Assembly (NCBI RefSeq): GCF_000368065.1
Contig: NZ_KB851200.1
Coordinates: 799,204-863,203 of the forward strand
DNA length: 64,000 nt
Source: Acinetobacter seifertii
GTDB taxonomy: Bacteria; Pseudomonadota; Gammaproteobacteria; Pseudomonadales; Moraxellaceae
Reading direction: 5' to 3'
The notes under the pieces were generated by a model, which worked only from the letters and a program-made list of their open reading frames with translations, ran no database searches and was not told the origin of the DNA. Numbering within the stretch: the first letter of the stretch is position 1; the number at the start of each line of letters is the position of its first letter. Positions 1 through 7,639 of the stretch are shown piece by piece. Made by a program: the position numbers and the translations under genes.

Positions 1-95
1 AACCGCTCTATCTCTGATTTCAGGGGTGTATTTTACTTTTTTCATCGGGACATTCTCTCAAGAAAAGTGGTCTCCGACAAACCCGGTACGGTTCA
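1..95 (-). mobile_element. IS3-family element, orfA-side end (partial copy)
   Basis: Positions 1-95 are identical to 57691-57785, the orfA-side end of the complete IS3-family element further right. The copy therefore runs off the left edge of the window. Its outer 26 bases (70-95) are the terminal inverted repeat, ending ...GGTTCA. The orfA start codon (ATG, reverse strand) falls at 43-45. The element lies in the same orientation as the copy at 56477-57785. The other end and the target duplication are outside the window. Confidence 0.93.
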
Positions 96-589
96 TAACA
101 AGTGTTCGCTTAAACTTGGTAAATACTAAGCATTTAAAAAGTCTGCTGAAATATATAACAGAGCATCGCCATACCATTGAGTTATGCGTCTTTCAGCCAA
201 ATTTTTCATCTGCGCCAAATATTGAATCTTTATCTTTAGAAGAAATTGAGCACAGTTGGCAGACTACAGGTTTAAGTGCAGTGAGCGTGTCGCAACTAGT
301 GCTGAAACCGATGTTAAAGCAGCAAAGAGGTACAGTTATTTTTCTTGGAGCACCATCTCACAGTTCACCTCACCACGATGTATTAAGCCAAAGTATGTTT
401 GCGGGTATTCGAGCGTTATCACAGTCATTGGCAAGAGAGTTTCAGCCCAAAGGCATACATGTGACGTATTGCATGGTAGAAAAATGGGATGGACAAAACC
501 CGCACTTTATTTCATCTGTTAAACACGTATGTCAGCACATCTATCACCAATCTGACTCTGCATGGAGCCAAGAGCTTAGCATATCGTGA
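96..589 (+). pseudogene. SDR-like protein, 5' end removed by IS insertion
   Basis: The remaining ~164 codons match the second half of a short-chain dehydrogenase/reductase. The stretch RALSQSLAREFQPKGIHV is typical of the helix and strand that follow the SDR active site. The N-terminal Rossmann half with its glycine-rich motif would lie upstream and is replaced by the IS end. A continuous frame starts at an ATG at 26 inside the IS, so a fusion protein is possible in principle, but it would have no cofactor site. Where a typical SDR has YxxxK (as in YSASKFAL), this protein has LSQSMFAG, so the usual Tyr and Lys are absent. It was probably a divergent, non-classical member even before the insertion. 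The exact substrate cannot be inferred. Confidence 0.75.
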
Positions 590-667
590 GATTTTACTTT
601 TGAGGGTTCTTAAAATAGAGTACTGCTTTGGAATGACAGCACAACAATGATTTCGATAGGTACTTAA

Positions 668-1225
668 ATGTTAAATATTAAGAACGTTCAACAAACGGTT
701 AAAGTAGCGACTACAGTGGCAGCTTTGATGTGCTTTTCTTCATTGGCACAAGCATATCAATATGATCAAACAGCACGTTTAGTTAACGAGCGCTTATCTT
801 ATATGAAAGATGTCGCAGGCTATAAAGCAGAGCAGCATTTACCGATTGAAGATTTAGCTCAAGAAAAGAAAGTACTTGACCAATCACTTTCTGAAGCCGA
901 GTCTTTTGGACTGAATAGCGAAACGGTAAAGCCGTTTATAGTGACACAAATGAATGTAGCAAAAGCTATTCAGTACCGATATAGAGCAGATTGGTTGTCT
1001 AGCCCTGAAACCAACTGGAAGCCTCAGGACTTAAGCGAAGTGCGTTTAAAAATTAGTTCTTTAAACACCGAACTTTTAAAAAATATTGCCTATGAACTTA
1101 AGAAAAATAATAACAAGGCACCGCATGGCTGTAGCTATATGTGGCCAGTTCAGCACCCTCAGCTAAAAGAAGCCGATAAGAAGGCTTTATGTGCAACATT
1201 GAATAAAATCAAATTAAAACAATGA
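668..1225 (+). CDS. Secreted chorismate mutase, AroQ-gamma type
   Basis: Chorismate mutase converts chorismate to prephenate, the branch point to phenylalanine and tyrosine. The 185-residue product begins with a signal peptide (residues 1-29, ending SLAQA), so it should act in the periplasm. The mature part is all-helical, with the AroQ pattern RLVNERLSYMKDVAGYK near residues 38-54 and a conserved helix QMNVAKAIQYRYRADW around 94-109. Length and layout match the exported monofunctional AroQ-gamma class. Two cysteines near the C-terminus (GCSY... and ALCAT) could form a disulfide. The gene stands alone, and its stop is 28 bases from the stop of the convergent Lrp gene. The role of periplasmic chorismate mutases is unsettled; a link to exported aromatic precursors is speculation. 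Confidence 0.85.
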   Translation: MLNIKNVQQTVKVATTVAALMCFSSLAQAYQYDQTARLVNERLSYMKDVAGYKAEQHLPIEDLAQEKKVLDQSLSEAESFGLNSETVKPFIVTQMNVAKAIQYRYRADWLSSPETNWKPQDLSEVRLKISSLNTELLKNIAYELKKNNNKAPHGCSYMWPVQHPQLKEADKKALCATLNKIKLKQ

Positions 1226-1253
1226 AGCACCTAAAGCGGCTCATATAAGTCAA

Positions 1254-1751
1254 TTATTCAATCAACATTAAGTCTGCAGTGTTGGCAGATTTAAGTGGTC
1301 GTAGGGCAAAGGTTGAACGCGTGTGCCGAATACCTTTAATCGAATAGAGCTTTTTACGTAAAAAGCGTTCGTAATGTTCGGCATCTTTTACGGCCACTTT
1401 CACCAAGTAATCATAGTCACCCGTAACTAAATGCGCCTCGACCACTTCAGGAATATCTGCCAAAGCTTCACTAAAGTTTTCTAGCATTTCGTCGTCGTGG
1501 CGTTCTAGCGTAATTTCAATAAAGAATAACTCATGAATGCCAATCGCTTTTGGGTTTACGTTTACCGTATAGCCTTCAATAATTTTTAGAGTTTCTAAAC
1601 GTTTGAGTCGAGTCCAGCAGGGCGAGGATGAAAGCCCAACTTCTTCGGCGAGCTGTGCAACTGTTAAGCGGCCATTTCCACGAAGGGCAGATAATATTTT
1701 CCGATCTATGCGATCTAGTGTGTATTCTGTGCTGTTCAAAATATAAACCAA
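1254..1751 (-). CDS. Lrp/AsnC-family transcriptional regulator
   Basis: The 165-residue protein has the standard Lrp layout: an N-terminal helix-turn-helix (about residues 13-62, LDRIDRKILSALRGNGRLTV followed by EEVGLSSSPCWTRLKRLE) and a C-terminal ligand-binding RAM domain (about 75-150), including the GDYDYLVKV strand typical of these amino-acid sensors. Members bind DNA as dimers to octamers and respond to amino acids. No amino-acid metabolism gene adjoins it, so its target is not evident. The upstream region (1752-2390) is long and AT-rich. A second, different Lrp paralogue lies at 33889-34362. Confidence 0.92.
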   Translation of the reverse strand: MVYILNSTEYTLDRIDRKILSALRGNGRLTVAQLAEEVGLSSSPCWTRLKRLETLKIIEGYTVNVNPKAIGIHELFFIEITLERHDDEMLENFSEALADIPEVVEAHLVTGDYDYLVKVAVKDAEHYERFLRKKLYSIKGIRHTRSTFALRPLKSANTADLMLIE

Positions 1752-2390
1752 AGAAGATTCTTCTGTTAATTTTTAATATACGTGATTTTTATGCTGATAT
1801 CATTTAAAAAAACTGAAAATACAGTCAACATTTTAAGTGAGACAGCCATACACTATTTCTATGCATCGGACTCTACTGGATAGGAGTTGTGATGGAGCAA
1901 AGAGCACTGTTTCAGTAAGGGTGACTAAACAGTGCTCTTTGCGGATCTTATAAAAATTTAAAGATGCGTATTTTTTGCTTCTAAAATTGCTTTAAAAAAA
2001 AATTTCACATATATCTTAGTTTTATTTAAAAAAATCTATTTGCATGTCTATCGCATATTCTTTCAAAAGACTAAATGAACTGATTTAATGAAGTTAATTC
2101 TCATTTTTATTTTATAGCTATTCTTATATAGCTTTATAATCTCTTTTATTAAGCTTAATAGAATGCCTAACTAGAATAAAGATTTAATTTAACTAATAAA
2201 GATAATTATAAAAACTTATATCACTTATTCATTAAACTTAATTCCATAATTTTAATAAGGTGATGAAATATTCAAAAGATAAGAGGATTTATCTAACTTT
2301 CTTATTATTAATAGACACTTATAAACAATTATTATTTAATACACCCGCAACATTGCCACTTATACTTTTAATAATTTTATCGGGGAAATA
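1752..2390. other. 639-bp AT-rich intergenic region
   Basis: This stretch lies between the divergent Lrp gene and the small secreted protein at 2391. The only strong structure is the hairpin at 1897-1942. From about 1960 to 2390 the sequence is very AT-rich, with no convincing open frame. It could carry promoters and H-NS-type silencing, but no specific site is recognisable. Confidence 0.5.
1897..1942 (+). repeat. Perfect 16-bp inverted repeat with an embedded 8-codon frame
   Basis: Left arm 1897-1912 and right arm 1927-1942 are perfectly complementary over 16 bp around a 14-base loop. There is no T-tract after the right arm, so it is not a canonical terminator. An ATG at 1892 is preceded by TAGGAG with a 5-base gap and opens a short frame, MEQRALFQ, stopping at 1916-1918. 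The whole left arm lies within that frame, so translation would block folding, as in peptide-controlled leaders. No gene begins within 440 bases downstream. It may be a leader remnant or a small transposable-element relic. Confidence 0.6.
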
Positions 2391-2729
2391 ATGCGTAATT
2401 TTTTAGTAACAGCTTTCACTTTATTGGTAGGGTCATCAGTTTATGCTGCTCAAGAGCCTAAAACTTATATACAGCGAACAACTTGCGAGAGAACAGTACA
2501 ACTACATGGTTTTTTAAGCCGTGCTCAACTTGATTGTAATTATCACTATACTTCACAAGAATTAGTTCATGAATCTGACAAATGTACCAAACATGAACTA
2601 GGTGAAAAGTATGGTAAAGAAGTTATGAGATTAGGTATGGACCAATTTGAAGCACGCAAACGTGAAGATATGAAAGGTCAATTATGTAGCACGGTTTTAA
2701 AAGAGTTTCCAAACTATATTAGAAAATAA
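2391..2729 (+). CDS. Small exported protein of unknown function
   Basis: The 112-residue product has a clear signal peptide (residues 1-19, MRNFLVTAFTLLVGSSVYA, cleavage before AQEP). The mature protein has four cysteines (TTCER, LDCNY, DKCTK, LCSTV), suggesting two disulfides in the periplasm. The middle is rich in charged residues. The start is supported by GGGGAA about 4 bases before the ATG. No family is recognised. It belongs to the class of short cysteine-containing exported proteins, of which this window has several (see 22380-22763 and 54839-55198). Confidence 0.7.
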   Translation: MRNFLVTAFTLLVGSSVYAAQEPKTYIQRTTCERTVQLHGFLSRAQLDCNYHYTSQELVHESDKCTKHELGEKYGKEVMRLGMDQFEARKREDMKGQLCSTVLKEFPNYIRK

Positions 2730-2760
2730 AATGGGATCTTAAAAAGCCTCTGTAGGCAAG

Positions 2761-2794
2761 CCGATAAAATGGATTTTATGATTCATTTTATCGG
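2761..2794 (+). terminator. Hairpin after the 2391-2729 gene
   Basis: An 11-bp perfect stem (2761-2771 with 2784-2794, CCGATAAAATG / CATTTTATCGG) lies 31 bases after the stop codon. No T-run follows, so termination is uncertain. It may be a 3'-end stabilising hairpin. Confidence 0.4.
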
Positions 2795-2894
2795 TGTATC
2801 ACAGTATATAACTATCAGTTAAATCAGAAAATAATCACTAATAACCTAATCAATATAAAAACCATCTATTTTTAGATCTATTGGTGATCATATT

Positions 2895-3374
2895 TTAGGT
2901 ATGAGAATGAGTCGAAGATGAGAGGTGTTCTTTTAACTCTAATTTAAAATTTTCCCATAGTGTTTCAGGCTCTAATTCTGAAAAGCCTTCTAATGCCATA
3001 TCTAGTTGAGTCTCATATGAGTAAATTAAAAACCGTAATTCTTCTTTTTCTAAGTAAGGATGTATGGAAACAATATTTTGAAAAAAAGAATATATCTGGT
3101 CTTTATGATTCACAATATTTATATACTTAAAAATAAAATTTTCTAAAACTTTCCTTGTTATTTCATCTACCGAAGTTTCACTAAATTCACTTTTTTCTGT
3201 GAGTCTGAAATATTGTAATATTTGCTCAGTGTTTGATAAAAAACAGATGTCTAAAGCTAGCTCATTTGTTGGATCATTCTCTAGTGCATGCACGGCCCAG
3301 TTCTGAATCTCTTCAGGCGTGATTAATTTTAGATCTAGCTCCATTTTTAATTGAAATTTATAACTATTAGACAT
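2895..3374 (-). CDS. Hypothetical protein, 159 residues
   Basis: Not recognised. The product is acidic and predicted mostly helical, with no signal peptide or membrane segment. The first ~40 residues (ITPEEIQNWAVHALENDPTN) resemble the start of small helical proteins sometimes found as immunity or accessory factors, but there is no toxin gene nearby. It lies 80 bases downstream of the same-strand gene at 3455-3982 and may be co-transcribed with it. Codon use is AT-rich, like the other accessory genes here. Confidence 0.6.
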   Translation of the reverse strand: MSNSYKFQLKMELDLKLITPEEIQNWAVHALENDPTNELALDICFLSNTEQILQYFRLTEKSEFSETSVDEITRKVLENFIFKYINIVNHKDQIYSFFQNIVSIHPYLEKEELRFLIYSYETQLDMALEGFSELEPETLWENFKLELKEHLSSSTHSHT

Positions 3375-3454
3375 TTATTTAACCTAAATTTATTACATGA
3401 TATTTAGAGAAGGTAAGAGCAGCATCTTTCAATATGTGGTCATATTTAAAAAAA

Positions 3455-3982
3455 CTAGATAAAACCTTCACTCCATTTTTTGTCTAATTCTTTTAAATCA
3501 TTATATGCTTTTTCAAATTCGCTCAACGAAAAACTTAACCGCGGAGCAGAAGGTGAGGTTTCCCAAACTACGGATGTCACAACATCGTGAATATGGTTAA
3601 ATGCAAGACCAAAACGAGCCCATACGACTTGATCTGCTGAAACAACTTGTTCAACCATAATTACGCTGCATGCTAGATCTAAATCATCAGAGCAAATTAA
3701 TATTGGAACCACTGTTGAAACAGCTCCATTTTTATAAACTTCAGGCTTAAGAAGTTTCCATGCATTACTTAATGCTAACTCACTATCATAATCATATAAC
3801 CAACCTTGAGCTGGAACTAAAGTTTCTGCACGATCAATAATTTGGGTATTCTGGTGCACCCATATATTTAATGGAATATTATCAATTGCAAGAATAGGGA
3901 ATGGTTTAAAATTACCATTAGCATCTTTTATACATCCTTCAATCAGATGTTCACGTAAAAGAGTAGCTGAGATCGTATTCAT
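3455..3982 (-). CDS. Hypothetical protein, 175 residues
   Basis: Not recognised. The protein is soluble, with no signal peptide. It has an aromatic-rich C-terminal half (WARFGLAFNHIHDVVTSVVWE) and ends in a charged helix (KAYNDLKELDKKWSEGFI). Size and composition are compatible with an orphan immunity-type protein, but no motif supports that firmly. It precedes the 2895-3374 gene on the same strand. Upstream is the divergent promoter of the 4095-4543 unit. Confidence 0.6.
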   Translation of the reverse strand: MNTISATLLREHLIEGCIKDANGNFKPFPILAIDNIPLNIWVHQNTQIIDRAETLVPAQGWLYDYDSELALSNAWKLLKPEVYKNGAVSTVVPILICSDDLDLACSVIMVEQVVSADQVVWARFGLAFNHIHDVVTSVVWETSPSAPRLSFSLSEFEKAYNDLKELDKKWSEGFI

Positions 3983-4094
3983 ATTTATAAGTTAATGTGC
4001 GTTAAGCAAATATAATATATTCTATTCAACAGATTAACGAATCTAATCTAATGAAAAACAAAAATTATTTATCCATTTTCTAGCCAATATCACA

Positions 4095-4123
4095 TTGACA
4101 CCCCAAATCTCTCCGATTATCCT
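4095..4123 (+). promoter_or_regulatory. Strong sigma-70 promoter for the 4130-4543 unit
   Basis: A perfect -35 TTGACA (4095-4100), a 17-base spacer and a -10 TATCCT (4118-4123) predict a start near 4130, just at the first hairpin of the structured region. This is one of the best promoter matches in the window. Confidence 0.65.
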
Positions 4124-4129
4124 TTGCCT

Positions 4130-4336
4130 GCTGGCCTACATTGCCAGTCGACTTTGACAGGTCGCCATCATCTAGAACATCAAGAAAGTAATTTTTTGGT
4201 GTTGAACTCGTTCGTCTCCCTTCGTAGCGGTAGGACGGAGGAGGGACGCCTTCGGGCGTGCCAGTTCCTAGATGACTGGTCTGTCAACCCGCCTTCGTTC
4301 TACCACCATAATCATTTGACAGTGATTGGGTAGAAC
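4130..4336 (+). ncRNA. Highly structured 5' RNA region
   Basis: Several nested complementary pairs are visible. A hairpin has a CTGGC/GCCAG stem (4130-4146). A long-range stem pairs TTGACAG (4154-4160) with CTGTCAA (4281-4287), continued by TCATCTAG (4168-4175) with CTAGATGA (4268-4275). Inside is a UUCG-capped hairpin, ACGCC-TTCG-GGCGT (4246-4259). A separate hairpin pairs GTTCTACC (4297-4304) with GGTAGAAC (4329-4336), with an inner AATCA/TGATT stem. GC content is clearly above the surroundings. A 69-codon open frame crosses the region but has no ribosome site and cuts through the stems, so it is read as non-coding. It leads into the 30-residue peptide at 4361. No named RNA family is recognised. 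Confidence 0.6.
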
Positions 4337-4360
4337 TTCTATTTCATCTAGGAGTTCGCT

Positions 4361-4453
4361 ATGCGTACTATTTCTTCTCATTTATTGGCCTTTGCCAAAG
4401 TCTATCTGTCCATACTATTTAAACATTCTATAAATCGGTTTAATCGACTCTAG
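4361..4453 (+). CDS. 30-residue cationic hydrophobic peptide
   Basis: The ATG at 4361 is preceded by TAGGAG (4349-4354) with a 6-base gap, an excellent ribosome site. The peptide starts MRTISSHLL, has a hydrophobic middle (LLAFAKVYLSILF, residues 8-20) and ends basic (KHSINRFNRL). That is the profile of a short membrane-active peptide, such as type I toxin peptides, or of a leader peptide. It follows a folded 5' RNA that could mask the ribosome site, and a hairpin with TTTT follows at 4516-4543. No antisense promoter was found by eye. Function is unknown. Confidence 0.5.
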   Translation: MRTISSHLLAFAKVYLSILFKHSINRFNRL

Positions 4454-4515
4454 GTTTTCTGCACCTTAAGAATCGTTACGACTCAAAAATCATAGCAACA
4501 ATAAACCCGAGATAG

Positions 4516-4543
4516 GCGAGCACACCTTTGTTGTGTCGCTTTT
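4516..4543 (+). terminator. Likely terminator of the 4130-4543 unit
   Basis: GCGA(g)CACA pairs with TGTGTCGC (4516-4524 with 4532-4539, one bulged base), followed by TTTT. A second hairpin follows (ATGCC 4546-4550 / GGCAT 4579-4583). Between here and 4631 nothing else is visible apart from the promoter region of the TetR gene. Confidence 0.5.
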
Positions 4544-4631
4544 ACATGCCTGTTTTTAGCGCTCAATTTAAGAGTGATGGCATTTCTATCTCTTTTATAT
4601 ACAACAAAAAATTATTTTAAACGGTACAACT

Positions 4632-5186
4632 ATGTCACCTTTAGTACTTTCTACACGTGCTTTAAAAGTTATTAATAAGGCGATTGATTTATTTCACCAC
4701 CACGGATTCCATTTAGTGGGTGTCGACAGAATAGTGAAAGAGTCTGAAATTACAAAAATGACGTTTTATCATTACTTCCAATCCAAAGCGCGGTTTATTG
4801 AAATCTGCCTACTTGTGCAAAAACAACGTCTTCAAGACAAAGTCGTTGCAATGGTGGAATATGACCAAGACTCAAACGTGAGAGACAAACTCAAAACACT
4901 ATATGACTTACATACAGACTTGGAAGGGCCGTATTACCTGTTATTGAAAACCATTTTTGAAACTAAAAATAATTATCCAAACGCTTATCAAACTGCAGTG
5001 AGATATAGAATGTGGCTCACCAATGAAATCTATAGTCAGCTAAGAATGCTTAAAGCGTATACTTCTTATGATGAGGCTAAACTATTTTTACAGATGATTG
5101 AAGGTGCTATTATTCAAAGGCTGAGTCATAACGATGTAGATGAAAGAGACAAGCAATTCCAATATTTTATAGCGATGTTTTTATAA
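4632..5186 (+). CDS. TetR-family transcriptional regulator
   Basis: The 184-residue protein has an N-terminal TetR helix-turn-helix (about residues 8-55), with the family signature ITKMTFYHYFQSKARFIE containing the YxYFxSKxxL pattern. The rest is a helical ligand-binding domain of unknown specificity. It is convergent with the TonB receptor gene, separated by the bidirectional terminator at 5202-5225. Its closeness to the siderophore locus may be coincidental, since iron control there is better explained by the Fur boxes. The ATG lacks a strong ribosome site. Confidence 0.88.
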   Translation: MSPLVLSTRALKVINKAIDLFHHHGFHLVGVDRIVKESEITKMTFYHYFQSKARFIEICLLVQKQRLQDKVVAMVEYDQDSNVRDKLKTLYDLHTDLEGPYYLLLKTIFETKNNYPNAYQTAVRYRMWLTNEIYSQLRMLKAYTSYDEAKLFLQMIEGAIIQRLSHNDVDERDKQFQYFIAMFL

Positions 5187-5201
5187 AATACTCAAGATAA
5201 T

Positions 5202-5225
5202 AAAAGCCCCGAGGTCGGGGCTTTT
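5202..5225. terminator. Bidirectional terminator between TetR gene and TonB receptor
   Basis: AAAAGCCCCGA pairs with TCGGGGCTTTT around a very short loop (5202-5225). A-run and T-run flanks make it usable on both strands, and it sits between two converging genes. Confidence 0.85.
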
Positions 5226-5251
5226 ACTGTATTAGGAACTAAGCAAAGTTC

Positions 5252-7486
5252 TTACCACTTATGACTATAAGTCACTTTAAGCGTTATACCATTTGCGAGT
5301 AAGTGGCTAGTGTTATCGCTTGTTCTTAGTAATTGGCTATAAAGCGGGTAGTACTTGCGGTTAAACATGTTTTCTAAACCAATGGTCATGGTGTCTTTCT
5401 TGTTCAGCGCAAAGCTACTGATTAAATCTGCTGTGGTATAAGATTTTACATCGTAGCGACCAAAACTGTTTACACCATTTAGACGGTAATCTTCTGAACC
5501 GAAGTAAGTTGCTTGTAATCGGTTCGTCCAAGTTTCAGTTGGACTATAAGAAACATAAGCTGTGAGTTTTAATGGTGGAATACGGAAGCCCGTCATGTCT
5601 TGTTCAGAACCGTTTTGAGGTTTTTCACGGCCTTTCATCCACGTAACACTACCGCCAGTTCCCCACACATTTGCATCATCAAGATAATCAAGTGTTGCTT
5701 CAACCCCAGTAACTTTCTCTTTCGTTCGAGCCAGCACTAAACCATTGTTGAATGATTGCACAGCACCTAAGTCAGAAGTAGAGTGGAATACCGCTAAGCT
5801 TGAAGAGAAGTTATTAAAGTTACCTTTCCAGCCAAGCTCGTAGTTATCAACTTTTACAGGCTCTAAGAATGATGATCCAAGGTTAAAACCTTCACCAGCA
5901 TTACGAATAATTAAACCAACATCAGGTAACTGAAAACCTTGGTTAAACGATGCATAGATCGAGTGCTGGTCGTTTGGTGAGAAAGTCACATTGGCATTGT
6001 ATAACCATGCATCAGCTTTTACTTTTCCGCCTGGAACCGTGTAAGGATTGGTTTTGCCTAATTGTGATAATGGAACAAAGCTATCAATTTGGGCATAGCT
6101 ATCTTCATAGCGTGTACCAGCTTCTGCTGACCATTGGTCAGTAAAGCGGTGTTTTAACTGTACAAAACCACCGACACTTTGCGTGGTCAGTTCAGGTAGA
6201 TAAATCAGTTTTCCGATTTTTACAAACTCTAAACCGCCAGATTGATCATAAATATTAGGGTCGAAAATATCTAAAGGCATTTCGCTTTTTTCGCGGCTAA
6301 AGTCACCACCCCAAACCAATGATGTATCACCTAAAAACTCAAGGGGAGTGGTCACGGTTAAGCGGCTACCGAGTACGTTATTTTCTTGATAAATCTGGTC
6401 GACTTGTTTACCACGGTTGGCATTTGCACGGGCATCAAACGGTGAAAAACGGGTAAAGAAATCACGGTAATAAATTTGAGCATCAACCTTATTACCTAAT
6501 AAGTCTTTATTGGTATAGGTCAAATTGTAGATCTGGTTTTCATTTTTATTTTGGTCTTTGAGCTTTAAGCCTTTAATGGCTTTGGCTGGCACTGTACCAG
6601 CTGGAGCTTTTTTAACACTTGGGTCAGATGCATAGTCTGAGTCTTGCTCGGCATTATAGTAGTTTGCAGCAAACTGTAGGTATTGGTTGTCATCAATGTG
6701 GTAACCCAGCTTACCACCGATGCTATATCCATTTGAGTCGTAAAGGTCGCCCTGACTTGGTTCTGGTGCAACACGGTCGCCACTTGCATCGTACGGGCTA
6801 CCAATACGTTGATAACCAAAGTCGAGCGCATAGTCAAAAGCGTTAAAACTGCCCGTAAAATACTGGTGAATATCACCACTTAAAGCATTAGAACGCAGAT
6901 TTGTAAGTGGTGTTTGAAGTCCAACGACGGTTTTAGCCGTAGGTTCACCGCCCGCAGCTTTTGTAGTAATTGAAATAATACCGCCCGCTGCGCCGCCACC
7001 ATAAATTGCGTTACTACCGCGAATCACTTCAATGTTGGCAATACTTTCAGGGTCAATGGCTGAAAGTCCTCTCGCTGTATCACGTGTAAGGTTCATAGGA
7101 ACACCATCGACCAAAATAAGCGCATTACGGCCACGTAAAGTTTGTCCATAATCGGTAATGGTTCGGCTTGAGTCCGATAGGCCCGGTACGGCTTTGGCTA
7201 AAACAGTCGCAATGTTGCCAGACGATCCATTTTTTAAAAGTTCAATTTGTTTTTCATCGAGCTTAGTGACTTGCTTAGCAGAGGTAGAAAGTTCATCTGC
7301 ACGTGAAGCGGCAATTGTAATAGTAGGGAGGGCTTCAGGCTTTTTTTCTGTTTCTGCGGTGTCAGAAGTTGAAGCTGCAAATGCTGAGTTTGAAAGAATA
7401 ATGGCTCCACCAAGTGAAAGAAGTGGAATGATATTTTTAACTTCAGATTTCCTCGTTAAAAGCTTATTACTTTTCTTATTTCTCAT
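5252..7486 (-). CDS. TonB-dependent siderophore receptor
   Basis: An outer-membrane gated channel that imports ferric siderophore using TonB energy. The 744-residue protein has a long signal peptide (about residues 1-37, ending SNSAFA), a TonB-box-like segment (PTITIAA), a plug domain (about 60-185, with LRGRNALILVDGVPMN and VIRGSNAIYGGGAAGGIISI) and a 22-strand type barrel ending in a C-terminal aromatic (YSHKW). It is the last gene of the siderophore locus and has its own Fur-box-bearing leader at 7487-7639, so it can be expressed apart from the synthesis genes. The staphyloferrin-B-type neighbours suggest that its ligand is the product of this locus. Confidence 0.93.
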   Translation of the reverse strand: MRNKKSNKLLTRKSEVKNIIPLLSLGGAIILSNSAFAASTSDTAETEKKPEALPTITIAASRADELSTSAKQVTKLDEKQIELLKNGSSGNIATVLAKAVPGLSDSSRTITDYGQTLRGRNALILVDGVPMNLTRDTARGLSAIDPESIANIEVIRGSNAIYGGGAAGGIISITTKAAGGEPTAKTVVGLQTPLTNLRSNALSGDIHQYFTGSFNAFDYALDFGYQRIGSPYDASGDRVAPEPSQGDLYDSNGYSIGGKLGYHIDDNQYLQFAANYYNAEQDSDYASDPSVKKAPAGTVPAKAIKGLKLKDQNKNENQIYNLTYTNKDLLGNKVDAQIYYRDFFTRFSPFDARANANRGKQVDQIYQENNVLGSRLTVTTPLEFLGDTSLVWGGDFSREKSEMPLDIFDPNIYDQSGGLEFVKIGKLIYLPELTTQSVGGFVQLKHRFTDQWSAEAGTRYEDSYAQIDSFVPLSQLGKTNPYTVPGGKVKADAWLYNANVTFSPNDQHSIYASFNQGFQLPDVGLIIRNAGEGFNLGSSFLEPVKVDNYELGWKGNFNNFSSSLAVFHSTSDLGAVQSFNNGLVLARTKEKVTGVEATLDYLDDANVWGTGGSVTWMKGREKPQNGSEQDMTGFRIPPLKLTAYVSYSPTETWTNRLQATYFGSEDYRLNGVNSFGRYDVKSYTTADLISSFALNKKDTMTIGLENMFNRKYYPLYSQLLRTSDNTSHLLANGITLKVTYSHKW

Positions 7487-7523
7487 TGTCTCGCCCTGAG
7501 AGTGATTTTAAATTGACCGAATT

Positions 7524-7542
7524 ATAAATGAGAATCATTGTA
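7524..7542 (-). promoter_or_regulatory. Candidate Fur box upstream of the receptor
   Basis: ATAAATGAGAATCATTGTA matches the 19-base consensus GATAATGATAATCATTATC at 13 positions and contains the symmetric core AATGA-GAA-TCATT. It lies 38 bases before the receptor start codon, where a Fur repressor would block transcription under iron sufficiency. Confidence 0.7.
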
Positions 7543-7639
7543 ATTAACAATATTATTAATTGCTTTAAAAAAATATATTTGAAATTTATTCAATGAATTA
7601 GGGGAATAGGCTTTTATTCCCCTAAAAAGATTTGAACAG

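Noticed and set aside
4124..4333. 69-codon frame in the structured region upstream of the 30-residue peptide
   Set aside because: No ribosome site, unusual composition, and the frame runs through clear RNA stems.
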